64,000 nt of DNA, taken from positions 992,001 through 1,056,000 of the forward strand of contig NZ_MOBK01000006.1 in NCBI RefSeq assembly GCF_003732265.1, given 5' to 3'. Positions within the stretch are counted from its first letter, which is position 1, and each line of letters starts with the position of its first letter. The notes beneath the pieces are model-generated. The model saw nothing but the letters and a program-made list of their open reading frames with translations, ran no database searches and was not told where the DNA came from. This stretch comes from Pseudomonas brassicacearum (GTDB lineage: Bacteria; Pseudomonadota; Gammaproteobacteria; Pseudomonadales; Pseudomonadaceae). This document shows, one piece after another, positions 25,773 to 35,288 of this stretch. Position numbers and translations under genes: made by a program.

Positions 25773-26789
25773 TTGTTAACTGGACGATGGGGCGCACTTG
25801 TGGTTCTGGCCGGCGTTTTGTGCGGTTGTGGCAACGGCGACAGCCTGGAAACCTTCGGCGGCCCGACCATGGGCAGCACGTATTCGATCAAGTACCTGCG
25901 CCATCCCGGGCTTCCCGCCCCGTCAGAGGTTCGTGTTCAGGTCGAAAAGATCCTCGCTGAAGTCGATCAACAAATGTCCACCTACCGCAGCGACTCCGAC
26001 ATCGAACGCTTCAACGATCTCCCGCCCAATCGCTGTCAGAAAATGCCGGCGTCGATCCTCAAATTGATTCGCGTCGGTGAACAACTGTCAGAGCAAAGCG
26101 AAGGCTCCTACGACCTTACCGTAGAGCCGCTGCTGAACCTGTGGGGATTTGGCCCGCAGGCCCGCGAGGAAAAAGTCCCCAGCGCTCAGGCGCTGGCCGA
26201 AGTACGGCAGCGCGTCGGCTATCAGCATCTGCGCATCGACCGCGATCAGTTGTGCAAGGACGCCGCTGTCGAAGTCGACTTCAACAGCATCGCCGCCGGT
26301 TATGCCGTCGACACCATTGCTGCAAGGCTCGAATCCTTGGGTATTCACGATTACCTCGCCGAAGCCACGGGCGAGCTCAAGGCTGCCGGCAAGAAACTCG
26401 ACGGTTCACCCTGGCGAATAGCCCTGGAAGAACCCCGCGATGACCAGCAAGTGGCTGAGCGCATTATTGCCGTCGACGGTTATGGCGTTTCCACATCGGG
26501 TGACTACCGAAATTATTTCGTGCAGGACGGAAGGCGTTATTCCCACACCTTCGATGCGCGCACCGGTGCACCGATCCTGCACACCCTGGCGTCAGTCACG
26601 GTGATTCATCCTTCAGCGTTGATGGCCGATGGACTATCGACGTTGTTGCTGATTCTCGGGCCTGAACGGGGTTGGGACTATGCCCAGGCACATGACATTG
26701 GTGCATTCTTTGTGATTCGTGCCGATACAGGATTCGTCACACGCACCAATCAGGCTTTTGAACGCCTCAGTGGCGGCAAAACCGAGTGA
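25773..26789 (+). CDS. apbE: FAD:protein FMN transferase (ApbE lipoprotein)
   Basis: A 338-residue periplasmic lipoprotein that covalently attaches FMN to threonine residues of flavoproteins. Starting at TTG 25,773, 8 bases after AGGGGAG, it has the lipoprotein signal LVVLAGVLCGCG. The body shows GPTMGSTYSIKY, EVDFNSIAAGYAVDTIA, DYLAEATGELKAAGK, and the C-terminal TFDARTGAPILHTLASVTVI with the metal-binding aspartate. A longer ATG start at 25,740 is possible. The usual partners, Nqr subunits B and C, are not beside it. Confidence 0.9.
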   Translation: MLTGRWGALVVLAGVLCGCGNGDSLETFGGPTMGSTYSIKYLRHPGLPAPSEVRVQVEKILAEVDQQMSTYRSDSDIERFNDLPPNRCQKMPASILKLIRVGEQLSEQSEGSYDLTVEPLLNLWGFGPQAREEKVPSAQALAEVRQRVGYQHLRIDRDQLCKDAAVEVDFNSIAAGYAVDTIAARLESLGIHDYLAEATGELKAAGKKLDGSPWRIALEEPRDDQQVAERIIAVDGYGVSTSGDYRNYFVQDGRRYSHTFDARTGAPILHTLASVTVIHPSALMADGLSTLLLILGPERGWDYAQAHDIGAFFVIRADTGFVTRTNQAFERLSGGKTE

Positions 26790-26997
26790 TGGCAATGATT
26801 CAAGCAGTGAAGACTGGCGTTGTAGTGCAGGCAAAACTAGCCTACGACGCGACCAAGGGTTAATGTGCGCGGCGTTGACGCTTCTATAGACTGTGTCCGG
26901 GTTCTGCACTGGCCCCAAATTGTTCCTTCACGCCGCAGATCGGCGTGATTTAGCCGCAGGGTGCCGATGGCGCCGCGGCCTGTTCTGAGGAGTACGC

Positions 26998-28392
26998 ATG
27001 GCTGTCTACAACTACGACGTGGTGGTGCTGGGTTCCGGCCCGGCGGGAGAAGGCGCGGCAATGAACGCCGCCAAGGCAGGGCGCAAGGTGGCGATGGTCG
27101 ATAGCCGTCGCCAGGTCGGCGGCAACTGCACCCACCTGGGTACCATCCCGTCCAAGGCACTGCGTCACTCGGTCCGGCAGATCATGCAGTTCAACACCAA
27201 CCCGATGTTCCGGGCCATTGGTGAGCCGCGCTGGTTCTCGTTTCCGGACGTGCTGAAAAGCGCCGAGAAAGTCATTTCCAAACAAGTCGCTTCACGCACT
27301 GGCTACTACGCCCGTAACCGCGTCGACGTGTTCTTCGGCACCGGCAGCTTCGCCGACGAGCAAACCATCGAAGTGGTCTGCGCCAACGGTGTAGTCGAAA
27401 AACTGGTGGCCAAGCACATCATCATCGCCACCGGCTCGCGTCCTTATCGCCCGGCGGACATCGATTTCCACCACCCGCGTATCTACGATAGCGACACCAT
27501 CCTCAGCCTCGGCCACACCCCGCGCAAACTCATCGTTTACGGCGCTGGCGTAATCGGTTGCGAATACGCGTCGATCTTCAGCGGCCTGGGTGTGCTGGTT
27601 GAGCTGGTGGACAACCGCGGTCAGTTGCTGAGCTTCCTCGACTCGGAAATTTCCCAGGCGTTGAGCTACCACTTCAGCAACAACAACATCACGGTTCGCC
27701 ACAACGAAGACTACGACCGCGTCGAAGGCGTGGACAACGGTGTGATCCTGCACCTCAAGTCCGGCAAGAAGATCAAGGCCGATGCCTTGCTCTGGTGCAA
27801 CGGCCGTACCGGCAACACCGATCAGTTGGGTCTGGAAAACATCGGCGTGAAGGTCAACAGCCGTGGTCAGATCGAAGTCGACGAAGCCTACCGCACCTGC
27901 GTACCGAACATTTACGGTGCCGGTGACGTGATTGGCTGGCCGAGCCTGGCGAGTGCCGCCCACGACCAGGGCCGTTCGGCCGCTGGCAGCATCGTCGATA
28001 ACAACAGCTGGCGCTTCGTGAATGACGTGCCGACCGGCATCTACACCATTCCGGAGATCAGCTCGATCGGCAAGAACGAGCAGGAGCTGACCCAGGCCAA
28101 GGTGCCGTACGAAGTGGGCAAGGCGTTCTTCAAGAGCATGGCGCGTGCACAGATCGCGGGCGAGCCTCAGGGCATGCTGAAGATCCTGTTCCACCGCGAA
28201 ACCCTGGAAGTGCTGGGCGTTCACTGTTTCGGTTATCAGGCGTCGGAGATCGTGCACATCGGTCAGGCGATCATGAGCCAGCCGGGCGAACTGAACACCC
28301 TGAAGTATTTCGTCAACACGACGTTCAACTACCCGACCATGGCTGAAGCCTATCGGGTAGCGGCGTACGATGGCCTCAACCGGCTTTTTTGA
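26998..28392 (+). CDS. sthA: Soluble pyridine nucleotide transhydrogenase
   Basis: A 464-residue flavoprotein of the dihydrolipoamide dehydrogenase fold that exchanges reducing equivalents between NADPH and NAD. The FAD-binding GSGPAGEGAA is near the N-terminus. The motif GGNCTHLGTIPSKAL has only one of the two cysteines of a disulfide-active site, which separates SthA from lipoamide dehydrogenase and glutathione reductase. GAGVIGCEYASIF is the NAD(P)-binding motif. A GC-rich hairpin without a U-tract follows the stop. Confidence 0.96.
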   Translation: MAVYNYDVVVLGSGPAGEGAAMNAAKAGRKVAMVDSRRQVGGNCTHLGTIPSKALRHSVRQIMQFNTNPMFRAIGEPRWFSFPDVLKSAEKVISKQVASRTGYYARNRVDVFFGTGSFADEQTIEVVCANGVVEKLVAKHIIIATGSRPYRPADIDFHHPRIYDSDTILSLGHTPRKLIVYGAGVIGCEYASIFSGLGVLVELVDNRGQLLSFLDSEISQALSYHFSNNNITVRHNEDYDRVEGVDNGVILHLKSGKKIKADALLWCNGRTGNTDQLGLENIGVKVNSRGQIEVDEAYRTCVPNIYGAGDVIGWPSLASAAHDQGRSAAGSIVDNNSWRFVNDVPTGIYTIPEISSIGKNEQELTQAKVPYEVGKAFFKSMARAQIAGEPQGMLKILFHRETLEVLGVHCFGYQASEIVHIGQAIMSQPGELNTLKYFVNTTFNYPTMAEAYRVAAYDGLNRLF

Positions 28393-28434
28393 GCGGCTCC
28401 GGCCGGTGGCCTGAGCCGGCCGGGGAGACCGATT

Positions 28435-29157
28435 TCAGCAATTCTCGAGCGTGGCGCTGGCCAAACCGGGAAAGTCTGTAATCAGGCTGTCAACGCCGAA
28501 GTCGGCGAGTCTGCGCATCAGCGCGGGCTCGTTGACTGTCCACACCGACACATGCAGACCTTGACGCTGCGCCTTCTGCAGGCGTTCCGGCGTACACAGG
28601 GTCCAGTTCAACGCCAGAATTTCACAGCCATAGCTTTGCGCAACCTTCAATGGGTCGAGCCAGGCGTATTCGGCGACTAACCCGCGAGACACATCCGGCA
28701 CCAGGTCCAGCGCAGCTTTCAACACTTCGCGTGAACTCGAGGTGATCGTGACCTTGTCGAGCAGGCCGAAACGCTGAGCCATTTCACGAATCGCCAACAC
28801 CGTTGTCGCGGCGCGGGTACGTGAGGCGCTTTTGACTTCCAGCTGCCAGTGATCGAAGTCGCACTTCTCGAACAACTCTTCCAGCGTCGGAATCGGGCAC
28901 GGCTTGATCCAGCCCGGGCCACCTTTGCGTGCGTCGTAAGTCACCAACTCGGCCGCCGTGTGTTCGACGACTTTGCCGCGACGGTCAGTGGTGCGCTTGA
29001 GTGTCGGGTCGTGGATGACCATCAACTCGTTGTCCATGGACAGGTGCAGGTCCAGTTCGCAACGGCGCACGCCGTGTTTGAGGCATTCCTGAAAGCTGGT
29101 CAGGGTGTTTTCCGGTGCTTCGCCCTTGGCGCCGCGATGGCCGTAGATGAGGGTCAC
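28435..29157 (-). CDS. Glycerophosphodiester phosphodiesterase
   Basis: A 240-residue enzyme of the GDPD family without a signal peptide, so probably cytoplasmic (UgpQ-like). The opening LIYGHRGAKGEAPENTLTSF contains the catalytic His-Arg and the Glu-Asn metal ligands; the second catalytic region is CELDLHLSMDNELMVIHDP. It hydrolyses glycerophosphodiesters to glycerol-3-phosphate and an alcohol. It starts at GTG preceded by AAGGAAG and follows the PilZ gene by 14 bases. Confidence 0.9.
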   Translation of the reverse strand: MTLIYGHRGAKGEAPENTLTSFQECLKHGVRRCELDLHLSMDNELMVIHDPTLKRTTDRRGKVVEHTAAELVTYDARKGGPGWIKPCPIPTLEELFEKCDFDHWQLEVKSASRTRAATTVLAIREMAQRFGLLDKVTITSSSREVLKAALDLVPDVSRGLVAEYAWLDPLKVAQSYGCEILALNWTLCTPERLQKAQRQGLHVSVWTVNEPALMRRLADFGVDSLITDFPGLASATLENC

Positions 29158-29171
29158 GGTTCTTCCTTAAA

Positions 29172-29750
29172 TTAAATGCCTGATTCGTTTTCGCGGGCCA
29201 GTCGTCGTTCCTGGGCCTGCTTCTGCAAAATGTAGCGGGCCAGCAACTGCCGTTGGGCATCGGTCGGGCGCTCGAACTCGGTGCCGACGTCAAAGGCACC
29301 CGCCTTGCGGTCGCAATGGGTGACGCGGGCTCGCAGCAACAGGCCGAGGGCTTGCGGCATCAACACCAGTTTGACCGACAGGTGCGCACCCACGGCGATA
29401 GGCGTCGGGTACTGAAAGTCGATGCCGCCTTCGGAAATAATCACCGGCTGCGGCTCGCCGATCTGCCCGAGCACCGTGATTGCGATCACCTGGCTGAGTA
29501 AATCGATGCGTTTGTTCTGGGATTTCAGGAACGCCGCGAGGTTGCGGTCACGCTCACTGATCTGGCGTAGCAGGTGTTGCGACTCGAATTCGCTCAGGTG
29601 CAATTCGCTGAGCAAGTTGAACAGTGGAGAAGCATCCTGCAACACTTCCAGGCCTGCGGCCTCGGGAGCGGACAGGGTCCGAATTTCCAGTGCGATCGTG
29701 TCCTCGATACGGTAGTATTCGCGGCGATCTTCTTCATCTAATGTCGACAT
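29172..29750 (-). CDS. PilZ domain protein
   Basis: A 192-residue protein with an N-terminal REYYRIEDTIALEIR, which supplies the RxxxR of a c-di-GMP-binding PilZ domain, and later VIISEGGIDFQYP, the xSxxG half of the motif. A helical stretch of about 80 residues separates the two, longer than in a minimal PilZ domain. It begins MSTLDEEDR and is likely cotranscribed with the diesterase gene. Confidence 0.82.
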   Translation of the reverse strand: MSTLDEEDRREYYRIEDTIALEIRTLSAPEAAGLEVLQDASPLFNLLSELHLSEFESQHLLRQISERDRNLAAFLKSQNKRIDLLSQVIAITVLGQIGEPQPVIISEGGIDFQYPTPIAVGAHLSVKLVLMPQALGLLLRARVTHCDRKAGAFDVGTEFERPTDAQRQLLARYILQKQAQERRLARENESGI

Positions 29751-29844
29751 GGCGAACCCATGGTAGCGGCGGTGGTCTGAGTGTAAAGCTGGTTATCGAC
29801 CCCCGCCACAAGGACGTTCCTTTTCCCTCCGAACAAGCCCCGAC

Positions 29845-31095
29845 ATGTTCAGACCTCTCTTCGTATTTATTGGCACGCGTTATACCCGTGCAAAGCGTCG
29901 CAATCATTTTGTGTCGTTCATTTCCCTGACTTCAATGATCGGTCTCGCCCTCGGCGTGGTGGTGATGATTGTGGTGCTGTCGGTCATGAACGGCTTCGAT
30001 CATGAGATGCGCACCCGCGTGCTGGGCATGGTGCCCCACGCGACCATCGAGTCCGGCGAGCCGATCAGTGACTGGCAAAGCCTGGCCGCCAAGGTCAAGC
30101 AGAACCCGCAGGTGACGGCCGTGGCGCCGTTTACCCAGATGCAGGGTTTGCTGACCAACAACGGAAAAGTCTCCAAAGTCCTGCTCAATGCCATCGACCC
30201 TGCGCTGGAGCGCAACGTCTCGATCATTGATAACTTCATGCAGCAGGGCAAACTCGACGATCTCGTGCCGGGTGAATTCGGCATCGTCATCGGCGACAAG
30301 GCCGCGGCCAAGCTCGGTGCGGCCCTCGGCGACAAGCTGACGTTTGTCGCGCCGGAAGTCACCGTGACCCCGGCCGGCATGTTCCCGCGCATGAAACGCT
30401 TTACCGTGGTCGGCATCTTCCATGTCGGCGCCGGTGAGCTGGACGGTTACCTGGGCATCACCAACTTGCAGGATCTGGCCAGGCTGCACCGCTGGAAGCC
30501 GGATCAGGTGCAGGGCATCCGCCTGAAGTTCGACGACCTGTTCCAGGCGCCGCGCACCGCGTGGAGCATCGCTCAACAACTGGGCGAAGACCGTTATTAC
30601 GCCCGCGACTGGACCCGCACCCACGGCAACCTGTATCAGGCGATCCGCATGGAAAAAGCCATGATCGGCCTGCTGTTGTTGCTGATCGTCGCCGTTGCCG
30701 CGTTCAACATCATTTCCACACTGGTGATGGTGGTGAACGACAAGAAGGGCGATATCGCGATTCTGCGCACCCTGGGCGCCACGCCGCGCACGATCATGGC
30801 GATCTTCATGGTGCAGGGCACCGTCATCGGCGTGGTCGGTACGCTGATCGGCGCCGTGGTCGGGATCTTCGCCGCGTTGAACGTCAGCGCCGCGATCTCG
30901 GCCCTCGAAGGCGTGATCGGCCATAAATTCCTCAACGCCGACGTGTACTTCATCGATTACCTGCCGTCGCAAGTGCAGAGCCAGGACGTCTTGATGGTCT
31001 GCGGCGCGGCGTTGGTCCTGAGTTTCCTCGCCACCCTGTATCCAGCCTGGCGTGCCGCGCGCACCCAGCCTGCGGAGGCGCTACGTTATGAGTGA
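29845..31095 (+). CDS. lolC: Lipoprotein-releasing ABC transporter permease (LolC type)
   Basis: A 416-residue permease with an N-terminal membrane segment (FVSFISLTSMIGLALGVVVMI), a large periplasmic domain, and three C-terminal segments ending in PAWRAARTQPAEALRYE. It belongs to the complex that extracts outer-membrane lipoproteins from the inner membrane. It overlaps the lolD start by 8 bases. The paralogue at 31,849 is highly similar, and which is C or E cannot be settled from sequence alone. Confidence 0.93.
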   Translation: MFRPLFVFIGTRYTRAKRRNHFVSFISLTSMIGLALGVVVMIVVLSVMNGFDHEMRTRVLGMVPHATIESGEPISDWQSLAAKVKQNPQVTAVAPFTQMQGLLTNNGKVSKVLLNAIDPALERNVSIIDNFMQQGKLDDLVPGEFGIVIGDKAAAKLGAALGDKLTFVAPEVTVTPAGMFPRMKRFTVVGIFHVGAGELDGYLGITNLQDLARLHRWKPDQVQGIRLKFDDLFQAPRTAWSIAQQLGEDRYYARDWTRTHGNLYQAIRMEKAMIGLLLLLIVAVAAFNIISTLVMVVNDKKGDIAILRTLGATPRTIMAIFMVQGTVIGVVGTLIGAVVGIFAALNVSAAISALEGVIGHKFLNADVYFIDYLPSQVQSQDVLMVCGAALVLSFLATLYPAWRAARTQPAEALRYE

Positions 31096-31786
31096 GTCGG
31101 GCATGAGTGATAAAGCAATCTTGAGCTGCCGCAACCTGGGCAAATCCTACGAGGAAGGCCCTGAGTCGGTGGAAGTGCTGGCCGGTCTGCAACTGGAGTT
31201 GCACCCGGGCGAGCGTGTGGCGATTGTCGGCACCTCGGGTTCGGGCAAAAGTACTTTGCTCAACCTGTTGGGCGGTCTGGATACGCCGACCAAGGGTAGC
31301 GTCTGGCTCGACGGTGAAGAACTGTCGGCACTGAGCGAGAAGAATCGCGGCCTGCTGCGTAACCGTTCCCTCGGCTTCGTGTACCAGTTCCACCACTTGC
31401 TGCCGGAATTCACCGCGCTGGAAAACGTCTGCATGCCGTTGCTGATCGGCAAGACTGCGATCCCGCAAGCACGTCAGCGCGCCACGGCATTGCTGGAGCG
31501 GGTAGGGCTGGGCCATCGCCTGGAACACAAACCGTCCGAGTTGTCCGGTGGCGAACGTCAGCGCGTCGCCATCGCCCGTGCCCTGGTGAACAAGCCAGGC
31601 CTGGTGATGCTCGACGAGCCGACCGGCAACCTCGACTCCCACACCGCCCAGGGCATTCAGGATTTGATGCTGGAACTCAGCACCTCGATGCGCACCGCGT
31701 TCCTGGTGGTGACCCATGACATGAACCTGGCTCGCCAGATGGATCGCGTCCTGCATTTGCAGGAAGGTTGCCTGACGCCCATCTGA
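31088..31786 (+). CDS. lolD: Lipoprotein-releasing ABC transporter ATPase LolD
   Basis: An ATPase of the MacB/LolD type with Walker A GTSGSGKSTLL, signature LSGGERQRVAIARAL and Walker B VMLDEPTGNLDSHT. The LolD-specific QFHHLLPEFTALENV is present. Two starts are possible: ATG 31,088 (GGAGG 9 bases upstream, overlapping the lolC stop; 232 residues) and ATG 31,103 (227 residues, the usual family length). Confidence 0.95.
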   Translation: MSESGMSDKAILSCRNLGKSYEEGPESVEVLAGLQLELHPGERVAIVGTSGSGKSTLLNLLGGLDTPTKGSVWLDGEELSALSEKNRGLLRNRSLGFVYQFHHLLPEFTALENVCMPLLIGKTAIPQARQRATALLERVGLGHRLEHKPSELSGGERQRVAIARALVNKPGLVMLDEPTGNLDSHTAQGIQDLMLELSTSMRTAFLVVTHDMNLARQMDRVLHLQEGCLTPI

Positions 31787-31795
31787 TTGACCGAA

Positions 31796-31832
31796 ACCCG
31801 GCGTCTTGAACGACGTCGGGTCTTTTATTTTT
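31796..31832 (+). terminator. Terminator-like hairpin between lolD and lolE
   Basis: ACCCGGCGTC and GACGTCGGGT pair with one G-U across a 6-base loop, followed by CTTTTATTTTT. It sits only 17 bases before the lolE ATG. Confidence 0.72.
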
Positions 31833-31848
31833 ATACGGTGCCCAGCGA

Positions 31849-33093
31849 ATGTTCAGACCGTTATCGATCTTCATCGGCGCGCGCTATACCCGCGCCAAGC
31901 GCCGCAATCGCTTTGTTTCCTTCATCTCGATGACCTCGATGATCGGCCTCGCCCTCGGCGTGCTGGCGATGATCGTGGTGTTGTCGGTGATGAACGGCTT
32001 CCAACGCGAAATGAGCTCGCGGATCCTCGGCATGGTGCCGCACGCGACCATCGTCGGCGTGAATCCGATTGACGATTGGCAGCCGGTTGCAGCGGCGGCG
32101 ATGAAAAATCCGGAAGTCACGGCCGCGGTGCCGTTCACCGAGATGGAAGGCATGCTGTCCTACAAGGGCACGATGCAGCCGATCCAGGTCAGCGGCGTCG
32201 ATCCGGCATTGGAAGGCAAGGTCTCAATCGTTGCCAAGCACATCGTTCAGGGGCGTCTGGATGCCTTGAAACCGGGTGAATTCGGCGTGGTGATTGGCGA
32301 GATCACGGCACGGCGTTTCCGTTTGAACGTCGGCGACAAGATCACCCTGATCGTGCCGGAAGTCAGCACTGCCCCGGGCGGGATTACCCCGCGCATGCAG
32401 CGCCTGAACGTGGTTGGCGTGTTCAAGGTCGGGGCTGAGCTGGACGGTTCGATGGCGTTGATCCACGTGGCCGATGCCGCGCAGATGCAGCATTGGGAGC
32501 CGAATCAGGTGCAGAGCGTGCGCCTGGCGGTGAAAGATCTGTATGCCGCGCCGCAAGTGTCGAGCGACATTGCCAGCGGTTTGGGGGCTGCCTACAAGGC
32601 CGACGACTGGACCCACACCCAGGGCAGTCTGTTCAGTGCGATGAAAATGGAAAAAACCATGATCGGCCTGCTGTTGCTGATGATCGTCGCGGTGGCGGCG
32701 TTCAACATCATCGCGACCCTGATCATGGTGGTGAACGACAAGGGCGCGGACATCGCGATCCTGCGCACCATCGGCGCCACGCCGGGGCAGATCATGGCTA
32801 TCTTCATGGTCCAGGGCACCGTGATCGGGATTGTCGGGACCTTGATCGGCGGCGTGCTGGGCGTGATTGCGGCGTTGAACGTCAGTGAACTGGTGGGCTG
32901 GATCGAGCGGGTAAGCGGGCAGCACATTTTCAGTTCTGATGTGTATTTCGTCAGTAACCTGCCTTCGGAACTGCAGGGCGGGGATGTGCTGTTGATTTGC
33001 TCGGCGGGGTTTATCTTGAGCTTCCTGGCGACGGTCTATCCGGCTTGGCGCGCGGCGAAGATCGAGCCGGCTCACGCGTTGCGGTATTCGTAA
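31849..33093 (+). CDS. lolE: Lipoprotein-releasing ABC transporter permease (LolE type)
   Basis: A 414-residue paralogue of the lolC product, with the same FVSFISMTSMIGLALGVLAMI segment and the same C-terminal PAWRAAKIEPAHALRYS. It forms the second permease of the LolCDE complex. Its expression may depend on read-through of the hairpin just upstream or on its own promoter. Confidence 0.93.
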   Translation: MFRPLSIFIGARYTRAKRRNRFVSFISMTSMIGLALGVLAMIVVLSVMNGFQREMSSRILGMVPHATIVGVNPIDDWQPVAAAAMKNPEVTAAVPFTEMEGMLSYKGTMQPIQVSGVDPALEGKVSIVAKHIVQGRLDALKPGEFGVVIGEITARRFRLNVGDKITLIVPEVSTAPGGITPRMQRLNVVGVFKVGAELDGSMALIHVADAAQMQHWEPNQVQSVRLAVKDLYAAPQVSSDIASGLGAAYKADDWTHTQGSLFSAMKMEKTMIGLLLLMIVAVAAFNIIATLIMVVNDKGADIAILRTIGATPGQIMAIFMVQGTVIGIVGTLIGGVLGVIAALNVSELVGWIERVSGQHIFSSDVYFVSNLPSELQGGDVLLICSAGFILSFLATVYPAWRAAKIEPAHALRYS

Positions 33094-33107
33094 GCCGTTA
33101 CACCGCC

Positions 33108-33180
33108 TTCGCGAGCAGGCTCGCTCCCACATTAGATCTGACTCGACTCGGACCATTGTGGGAGCGAGCCTGCTCGCGAA
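33108..33180. repeat. REP doublet (perfect inverted repeat)
   Basis: Arms 33,108-33,131 and 33,157-33,180 are perfect 24-base complements with core GCGAGCAGGCTCGCTCCCAC, between the convergent lolE and sensor kinase genes. Confidence 0.92.
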
Positions 33181-33199
33181 GAGGCCAGACCTGCGGCCC

Positions 33200-34549
33200 T
33201 CAATCTCCTCTGGGCAACTCAATCACAAACCGCGTCCACCCACCCTCCGATTCGCAACGAATCTGCCCGCCATGGGCACGCACGATCGACTGCGTAATCG
33301 CCAGCCCCAACCCCGCATGTTCGCTGCTGCCTTCCTGGCGCGCCGGATCAGCCCGATAAAACCGGTCAAACAATCGCGGCAGCAATGCCCCGTCAATCCC
33401 ATCGCCACTGTTCTCAACCGTCAGGGTCACCCCTTTGGCCTGCTCGACAATCCGCACCCGAACCACACCCTCGGCCGGCGTGAACCGCAACGCATTGTCC
33501 AGCAAATTGGACAGCGCCCGGCGCAACATGCTGCGGTCACCCTCCAGGTGCGCGTTACCTTCCCGCGTGAGCGTCACCCGAGCGTCTTCCGCCAGCAGCG
33601 CAAAATACTCCAGCAACAGATCCACTTCCTGCGCCAGTTCCAGCGGTTCGCGCTTGGGCGTCAGTAATCCGTGATCCGCCTTGGCCAGGTACAACATGTC
33701 GTTGACCAGTTGCGCCATCCATTGCAGTTCTTCGAGGTTGCTGTGCAGCGCCTCGCGGTAGTCCTCGATGGGCCGGGGGCGGGTGAGGGTGACCTGCGTG
33801 TGGGTCAGCAGGTTCGACAGCGGCGTGCGCAGTTCGTGGGCGATGTCGGCGGAGAACGCCGAGAGCCGTTGAAAAGAGTCATCAAGGCGTCCGAGCATGG
33901 CGTTGAAGCTGTGGGCCAATTCCGCGAGTTCTGGCGGCATGTTCTCTTCGGGCAGGCGCGCATTCAGTGATTGTGCCGAGACTCCGCGGGCGACCGCACT
34001 CATGCGCCGCAACGGGCGCAACCCGCTGCGCGCCGCCCAGGCACCGAGCAGGGCCGTGGCCAGTGCTGACAACCCCACGGTCAGCCAGATCAGATGCTGC
34101 ATGCGTTGCAGAAAGTGCTGGTGATGAGTGATGTCCAGCAACAAGGTCAGTTGCGGGGAGTCAGGTTTATCGACAAACAACGGCGCATTCAGCACGCGGT
34201 AGTCGGTGCCGCCGTCGTTCAAGGTCGACAAACCGGGCGTCTGCGGCAGCTTGTCCGGCAGCTTCGTCGAACTGTCATACCAGCGCTGGCCATCGCTGCC
34301 GGTGATACGCAGCGACAGATCGGCCTGGCGGCTCAATTCATCCGCGAGTCTGATTTTGCTCTCGCTGGATTGAATGTCGTGAAGCGCCCGGCGCAATCCA
34401 ATCAGCTTACCGTCCAGCAATTGCTGATCGAGCTCGACGAAGTGCGCCTCGCTGGCGCGACTGAACAACACCCCGGCGAACAGCGAAACCACCGCCGTGC
34501 AGGCCGCAAACAGCAACGCCAGACGGCTGCTCAACGAAAGACGCCGCAT
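33200..34549 (-). CDS. Heavy-metal sensor histidine kinase (CopS/CusS type)
   Basis: A 449-residue inner-membrane kinase with two membrane segments (about residues 10-30 and 150-170) flanking a periplasmic sensor domain, then HAMP, the phosphoacceptor motif FSADIAHELRTPLSNLL with its histidine, and ATPase boxes NLLDNALRF, GDGID and HAGLGLAI. The start overlaps the regulator stop as ATGA. Copper or silver is the likely signal, given the Cop box and the cupredoxin next door. Confidence 0.92.
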   Translation of the reverse strand: MRRLSLSSRLALLFAACTAVVSLFAGVLFSRASEAHFVELDQQLLDGKLIGLRRALHDIQSSESKIRLADELSRQADLSLRITGSDGQRWYDSSTKLPDKLPQTPGLSTLNDGGTDYRVLNAPLFVDKPDSPQLTLLLDITHHQHFLQRMQHLIWLTVGLSALATALLGAWAARSGLRPLRRMSAVARGVSAQSLNARLPEENMPPELAELAHSFNAMLGRLDDSFQRLSAFSADIAHELRTPLSNLLTHTQVTLTRPRPIEDYREALHSNLEELQWMAQLVNDMLYLAKADHGLLTPKREPLELAQEVDLLLEYFALLAEDARVTLTREGNAHLEGDRSMLRRALSNLLDNALRFTPAEGVVRVRIVEQAKGVTLTVENSGDGIDGALLPRLFDRFYRADPARQEGSSEHAGLGLAITQSIVRAHGGQIRCESEGGWTRFVIELPRGD

Positions 34550-35229
34550 CAGGCAACACGCTCTTCAAGGACGTAACCCATGCCGCGCACGGTGTGGATC
34601 AGTTTGTTGGGGAATTCGTCGTCGATCTTCAGGCGCAAACGCCGGATGGCGACTTCGATCACATTGGTGTCGCTGTCGAAATTCATGTCCCAGACCTGAG
34701 AGGCAATCAGCGATTTGGGCAGGACTTCGCCCTGACGACGCAGGAGCATTTCCAGCAAGGCGAATTCTTTGGCCGTGAGGTCGATGCGCTGGCCGCTGCG
34801 CTCAACGCGACGGCGGATCAGGTCCAGGCGCAAATCGGCCAGTTGCAGGCTGGTTTCCTGTGGCGAAGCGCTGCCGCGACGCAACAGGCTGCGCACCCGG
34901 GCCAGCAATTCCGAGAAGGCGAACGGTTTGACCAAGTAATCGTCGGCACCCAATTCGAGGCCGTGGACCCGGTCCTCCACCGCGTCACGCGCCGTCAGAA
35001 AAAGCACGGGCGTATCGAGGCCGGCACTGCGCACCGCTTGCAGAATCTGCCAGCCATCGCGACCAGGCAACATCACGTCGAGAATCAACAGCGCGTAGTC
35101 GCCGCTCAGCGCCAGTTGTTGCCCGGTGCTGCCATCGGCCACCAGTTCGGCGTTGAAGCCCGCCTCGGTCAGGCCCTGGCGCAGGTAGTGGCCGGTTTTC
35201 GGTTGGTCTTCGACGATCAGCAATTTCAT
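34549..35229 (-). CDS. Heavy-metal response regulator (CopR type)
   Basis: A 226-residue OmpR-type regulator with receiver residues EDQ near the N-terminus, the phosphoacceptor aspartate in LLILDVMLPGRDGW, the conserved lysine in DYLVKPFAF, and a C-terminal winged helix ending VIEVAIRRLRLKIDDEFPNK. It is divergent from the cupredoxin gene, and a Cop box lies between them. Confidence 0.93.
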   Translation of the reverse strand: MKLLIVEDQPKTGHYLRQGLTEAGFNAELVADGSTGQQLALSGDYALLILDVMLPGRDGWQILQAVRSAGLDTPVLFLTARDAVEDRVHGLELGADDYLVKPFAFSELLARVRSLLRRGSASPQETSLQLADLRLDLIRRRVERSGQRIDLTAKEFALLEMLLRRQGEVLPKSLIASQVWDMNFDSDTNVIEVAIRRLRLKIDDEFPNKLIHTVRGMGYVLEERVA

Positions 35230-35288
35230 GGGCGACTCTGGGCAAATGGAACGAACGCGTTATACCGTGGGCAGCGTTATGACAGGTC

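Noticed and set aside
26789..26863. A 24-codon frame overlapping the apbE stop
   Set aside because: Too short and without any supporting signal; not comparable to the NqrM protein that sits here in some pseudomonads.
28392..28425. GC-rich hairpin after sthA as a terminator
   Set aside because: The stem is plausible but no U-tract follows on either strand.
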